From positions 1 to 14,253 of the forward strand of contig JBBQSN010000092.1 of assembly GCA_038213835.1 (NCBI GenBank): a DNA stretch of 14,253 nt, read 5' to 3'. Of the stretch, positions 11,580 through 14,253 are shown piece after piece. Within the stretch, counting starts at the first letter, position 1, and each line of letters opens with the position of its first letter. The notes beneath the pieces were generated by a model. It was not told where the DNA came from. It did no database searches and saw only the letters and a program-made list of their open reading frames with translations. A program made the translations under genes and the position numbers. The DNA is from JBBQSN01 sp038213835 (GTDB taxonomy: Bacteria; Actinomycetota; Actinomycetes; Actinomycetales; CAWJMD01).

Positions 11580-13031
11580 GTGCCGAGCACGTCCCTGCGC
11601 AGCAGGACCACGGGCCACGACTTCGTGGTCGTCGCCAACCGGTTGCCCGTCGACCTCCTGTCCGGCCCCGGCGAGGAACCCCGCTGGACCCGCTCCCCCG
11701 GCGGACTCGTCACCGCACTGGAGCCGGTGATGCAGGCGCACGGCGGGGCGTGGGTGGGCTGGAACGGCTCCACGGGCGAGGCGCCCCAGCCGTTCGACGC
11801 GGACGGCATGCACCTCGTCCCGGTGCCCCTGAGCGCCGAGGAGGTCGCCGACTACTACGAGGGCTTCTCCAACGGGACGCTCTGGCCCCTGTACCACGAC
11901 GTCATCGCCACCCCGGAGTACCACCGGGAGTGGTGGGACGCCTACGTCGAGGTGAACGAGCGGTTCGCCGAGGCCGCGGCGGGCGAGGCCTCCGCGGGGG
12001 CCACGGTGTGGGTGCACGACTACCAGCTGCAGCTGGTGCCGGCCATGCTGCGCCGCCGCCGGGCCGACCTGCGGATCGGCTTCTTCAACCACATCCCGTT
12101 CCCCCCGTACGAGATCTTCGCCCAGCTCCCCTGGCGCAAGCAGGTCGTCGAGGGGCTGCTCGGGGCGGACCTGCTGGGCTTCCAGCGCGAGCAGGACGCC
12201 GGCAACCTGCTGCGCGCGGCCCGCCGGGCCGTGCGCCTCGGCTCGGTGCGCAACCAGATCACGCTGCAGGACCCCCCCGGGAGGGAGGCGGCGCGGCGCC
12301 CGGCCGGGCGCACCGTCACCGCCCGCGCGTACCCGATCTCGATCGACTCCTCGGGCCTGCACGACCTGGCCCGCAGCGACGACGTTCAGGCGCGGGCCCG
12401 CGAGGTCCGCACCGAGCTCGGCTCACCCCGCACCGTGCTGCTCGGCGTCGACCGGCTCGACTACACCAAGGGCATCATGCACCGGCTCAAGGCCTACGCC
12501 GAGCTGCTCGACGACGGTCGGCTCGACCCGGCCGAGACCGTGCTGGTGATGGTGGCGACCCCCAGCCGCGAGCGGGTCGAGCAGTACCGCCTGCTCAAGG
12601 ACGAGATCGAGCTCGCGGTGGGTCGCATCAACGGCCAGCACGGCACCCTCGGCCGGATGCCGATCGTCTACCTGCACCACTCCTACCCGCGGCCGGAGAT
12701 GGCTGCCATGTTCCAGGCCGCCGACGTCATGCTGGTCACCTCGCTGCGTGACGGCATGAACCTGGTGGCCAAGGAGTACGTGGCCTGCCGCGGCGACAAC
12801 CGGGGCGTGCTCGTGCTCAGCGAGTTCACCGGTGCCGCCGGCGAGCTCGGTCAGGCCGTGCAGGTCAACCCGCACGACATCGAAGGGCTCAAGGACGCGA
12901 TCGTGCAGGCCGTGACGATGGGCTCGAAGGAGCAGTCGCGTCGGATGCGGCTGCTGCGGCGGCGCGTCCTGGAGCACGACGTCAACGCCTGGGCGAAGAA
13001 GTTCCTCGACGACCTGGAGGACCCGTCATGA
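11580..13031 (+). CDS. otsA: Trehalose-6-phosphate synthase OtsA
   Basis: This is a family GT20 retaining glucosyltransferase that joins glucose from UDP-glucose to glucose-6-phosphate, giving trehalose-6-phosphate in the cytoplasm. The 483 residues match the usual length of 470-500. Motifs in order are VVVANRLPV near the N-terminus, the SPGGLVTAL loop, GWNG, EGFSNGTLWPLYH, WVHDYQLQLVPAML, GFFNHIPFPP, the nucleotide-sugar motif VDRLDYTKGI and the C-terminal SLRDGMNLVAKEYVA. The GTG at 11580 begins the family similarity closely. The frame is open further upstream through the CBS gene, but that stretch is antisense to a real gene. The TGA overlaps the ATG of a 21-codon ORF, which in turn overlaps otsB. 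Together with otsB it forms the OtsAB trehalose pathway for osmotic and desiccation stress. Confidence 0.96.
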   Translation: MPSTSLRSRTTGHDFVVVANRLPVDLLSGPGEEPRWTRSPGGLVTALEPVMQAHGGAWVGWNGSTGEAPQPFDADGMHLVPVPLSAEEVADYYEGFSNGTLWPLYHDVIATPEYHREWWDAYVEVNERFAEAAAGEASAGATVWVHDYQLQLVPAMLRRRRADLRIGFFNHIPFPPYEIFAQLPWRKQVVEGLLGADLLGFQREQDAGNLLRAARRAVRLGSVRNQITLQDPPGREAARRPAGRTVTARAYPISIDSSGLHDLARSDDVQARAREVRTELGSPRTVLLGVDRLDYTKGIMHRLKAYAELLDDGRLDPAETVLVMVATPSRERVEQYRLLKDEIELAVGRINGQHGTLGRMPIVYLHHSYPRPEMAAMFQAADVMLVTSLRDGMNLVAKEYVACRGDNRGVLVLSEFTGAAGELGQAVQVNPHDIEGLKDAIVQAVTMGSKEQSRRMRLLRRRVLEHDVNAWAKKFLDDLEDPS

Positions 13032-13093
13032 ACGAGCCGAGCGAGCGAACGATCCAGCACAGTGCCTGGGGCATGACGAGGAACGAGGCATGA
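13028..13093 (+). CDS. Possible 21-residue coupling ORF between otsA and otsB
   Basis: ATG at 13028 overlaps the otsA stop (ATGA), and the ORF's own TGA overlaps the otsB ATG (again ATGA). A strong GGAGG lies 7 nt before its ATG, inside the last codons of otsA. The peptide (starts MNEPSERT, ends TRNEA) is hydrophilic and has no recognisable domain. The GAGCGAGCGAAC run within it looks like a short simple-sequence spacer. It could hand ribosomes from otsA to otsB, or simply be the linker between them. Confidence 0.38.
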   Translation: MNEPSERTIQHSAWGMTRNEA

Positions 13094-13896
13094 CCCCCCG
13101 CCGACCCGGCGCCGACCCGTCCAAGAAGCTGGCGGTCGACCCGTCCTCGCTCGAGGCCGCGCTGCGCCGCTTCGCCGAGACCCGGCCCCGTCTGGTCGTC
13201 CTCGACTTCGACGGCGTGCTGGCGCCGCTGGTCGACGACCCCGCCGACAGCCGGATGACACCCCTGGCCCGCACCGCGCTGCGCAGCCTGGTCGCCACGC
13301 CCGACGTCACGGTGGCACTGCTCAGCGGACGGGCCATGGCCGACCTGCGCACCGTTGCCCAGCCGCCGCCGGGCACGGTGCTGGTCGCCAGCCACGGCGC
13401 CGAGGTGGAGGGCGCCGCCGACGCCGTCGAGGGGCCCACGATGGAGCTGCTCTCCCGCGTGCACGGAGAGCTCGAGCAGCTCGCGACCGAGCACCCCGGC
13501 ACCCGGGTCGAGGTCAAGCCCACCGGTGTCGTCCTGCACACCCGGCAGGCGCGTGGCGGCACCGCCGCCCGGGCCACGTCGTCGGCGCTCAAGGGGCCGG
13601 GCAGCCACGAGGGCGTCACGGTGACGCGCGGCAAGGACGTCGTCGAGCTCAGCGTCGTCGACGCCGACAAGGGCTCGGCCATCGAGCTGCTGCGCGAGCA
13701 GACCGGTTCCGCCGCAGTGCTCTTCGCCGGCGACGACGTCACCGACGAGAACGCGTTCGCCAAGCTGTGGCCCGCCAACGGTGACGTCGGCATCAAGGTC
13801 GGCGAGGGCCGGACCGCCGCGGAGTTCCGGGTCGGCTCGTGCGACGAGATGGCGTCCCTGCTGGACGACCTGGCCGACCTGCTGTCCCGTCCCTGA
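13090..13896 (+). CDS. otsB: Trehalose-6-phosphate phosphatase OtsB
   Basis: This 268-residue HAD-superfamily phosphatase releases phosphate from trehalose-6-phosphate to give trehalose. HAD motif I is LDFDGVLAP, with nucleophile D39 and general acid D41. Motif II is LLSGR (77-81). Motif III lysine is K194 in DADKGSA. Motif IV is GDDVTDE (214-220), the Mg-binding acidic cluster. The substrate-cap segment ASHGAEVEG is at 100-108. All catalytic residues are present and the length is normal. The ATG at 13090 has GAGG about 8 nt upstream and overlaps the stop of the micro-ORF that follows otsA. The gene ends 18 bp before a convergent small gene. Confidence 0.95.
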   Translation: MTPRRPGADPSKKLAVDPSSLEAALRRFAETRPRLVVLDFDGVLAPLVDDPADSRMTPLARTALRSLVATPDVTVALLSGRAMADLRTVAQPPPGTVLVASHGAEVEGAADAVEGPTMELLSRVHGELEQLATEHPGTRVEVKPTGVVLHTRQARGGTAARATSSALKGPGSHEGVTVTRGKDVVELSVVDADKGSAIELLREQTGSAAVLFAGDDVTDENAFAKLWPANGDVGIKVGEGRTAAEFRVGSCDEMASLLDDLADLLSRP

Positions 13897-13914
13897 CGGC
13901 ACGCCCGGTCTGGC

Positions 13915-14145
13915 TCACTGTCGCAGCGTGACCTCGATCGAGCTGATGCCGCCCTCCTGCGACGCCGCGCGGAACGCCAGCACCAGCAGCCGGCGCGCGC
14001 AGTCACGGCACGGCGTCCTGCCGTCGTCGCCGCGCGAGGTCCCGCTCACCGACTTGCCGCAGATCGACTCCTGCGAGCCGGCCGCCATGAACAGGTGGAC
14101 GTCGTCGTCCTCACCCGTGCGGCACGGGACGTAGTTGCTCGGCAC
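13915..14145 (-). CDS. Small His/Cys-rich protein, possible zinc-binding, function unknown
   Basis: This is a 76-residue protein I do not recognise by function. It contains C8, H17 in DDVHLF, C29 in ESICGK, and C46-x2-C49 in TPCRDCARRLL. The H17/C29/C46/C49 set resembles the His-Cys-CxxC zinc-site pattern seen in many short actinobacterial hypothetical proteins. The rest is polar, with no membrane segment or signal peptide. The GTG at 14145 starts immediately after the TGA of the LuxR-type gene (TGAGTG, no gap), and GAGGAG lies about 9 nt upstream. It is probably co-transcribed with that regulator. Its stop faces otsB across 18 bp. Confidence 0.72.
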   Translation of the reverse strand: MPSNYVPCRTGEDDDVHLFMAAGSQESICGKSVSGTSRGDDGRTPCRDCARRLLVLAFRAASQEGGISSIEVTLRQ

Positions 14146-14253
14146 TCAGGAAGTCTCCTCGGGCGGTCCGGCGCTGTCCAGGCCCGACGCCAGGGCCTTT
14201 CGGGCAGCCTCGGTGCGGTTCGCGACCCCGAGCTTGGCCAGGATGTTGCTCAC
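14146..14253 (-). CDS. LuxR/NarL-type transcriptional regulator (C-terminal end only)
   Basis: Only the last 35 codons lie in the window. They begin VSNILAKLGVANRTEAARKAL, which is the recognition helix and final helix of a LuxR (GerE) helix-turn-helix. A short acidic tail follows. The regulator could be a two-component response regulator or a larger LuxR protein; the N-terminal domain is outside the window. It stops directly against the start of the small His/Cys-rich gene. Confidence 0.88.
   Translation of the reverse strand: MSNILAKLGVANRTEAARKALASGLDSAGPPEETS

Noticed and set aside
13040..13060. GAGCGAGCGAAC run as a dispersed repeat element
   Set aside because: Only one copy is in the window, so repeat status cannot be shown; it is described within the otsA-otsB micro-ORF.
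1..14253. CRISPR array, toxin-antitoxin pair, phage-defence or secondary-metabolite system
   Set aside because: No regularly spaced repeats of CRISPR size and no recognisable effector, nuclease or biosynthetic domain are present on either strand.

Overview
The window is high-GC DNA with actinobacterial character. It has frequent GTG starts, 4-bp ATGA/GTGA gene overlaps, a Hanks-type Ser/Thr kinase, an actinobacterial-style MauE plus DsbA pair, otsA-otsB trehalose genes and a LuxR-type regulator. A Cellulomonas/Actinotalea-like actinomycete is my best guess, but this comes from general gene style and not from a marker gene. Most of the window is ordinary housekeeping and accessory metabolism. 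I see no phage, transposase, CRISPR array or recognisable defence system.

Layout. (1) Positions 1-2758 are a respiratory nitrate module. narK and the 5' end of narG lie on the minus strand with a GTGA overlap. A divergent winged-helix regulator with three C-terminal cysteines lies on the plus strand. The roughly 130-bp divergent promoter region holds a candidate palindromic operator and a possible 20-codon leader ORF that overlaps the narK start. (2) Positions 2837-3317 are a decayed FAD-dependent D-amino-acid dehydrogenase-like gene with frameshifts, an internal deletion and a missing N-terminus. (3) Positions 3443-4561 encode a YeiH/UPF0324-family membrane protein carrying a four-copy 12-bp in-frame tandem repeat. 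(4) Positions 4688-7006 encode a MASE1-GGDEF-EAL cyclic-di-GMP enzyme whose 3' end runs into a convergent tRNA-Thr(TGU) gene. (5) From 11411 down to 7141 the minus strand carries a CBS-pair protein, a membrane Ser/Thr kinase, and a tightly overlapped trio: a CopC-like copper protein, a MauE/DoxX-like membrane protein and a DsbA-like thioredoxin-fold protein. (6) Positions 11580-13896 are otsA and otsB, linked by a possible 21-codon coupling ORF. (7) Positions 13915-14253 hold a small His/Cys-rich protein and the end of a LuxR-type regulator.

How the genes work together. NarK would import nitrate or exchange it for nitrite for the membrane nitrate reductase begun by narG. The divergent cysteine-containing regulator is a natural candidate for an O2-, NO- or Fe-S-responsive switch, by analogy to ArnR of Corynebacterium. 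The copC-mauE-dsbA trio looks like an extracytoplasmic copper/thiol-redox unit. OtsA and OtsB make trehalose from UDP-glucose and glucose-6-phosphate. The least routine points are the two possible coupling micro-ORFs (before narK and before otsB), the repeat-bearing transporter, the repeated T-x-V-V/I motifs in the kinase linker, and the copC-mauE-dsbA association.
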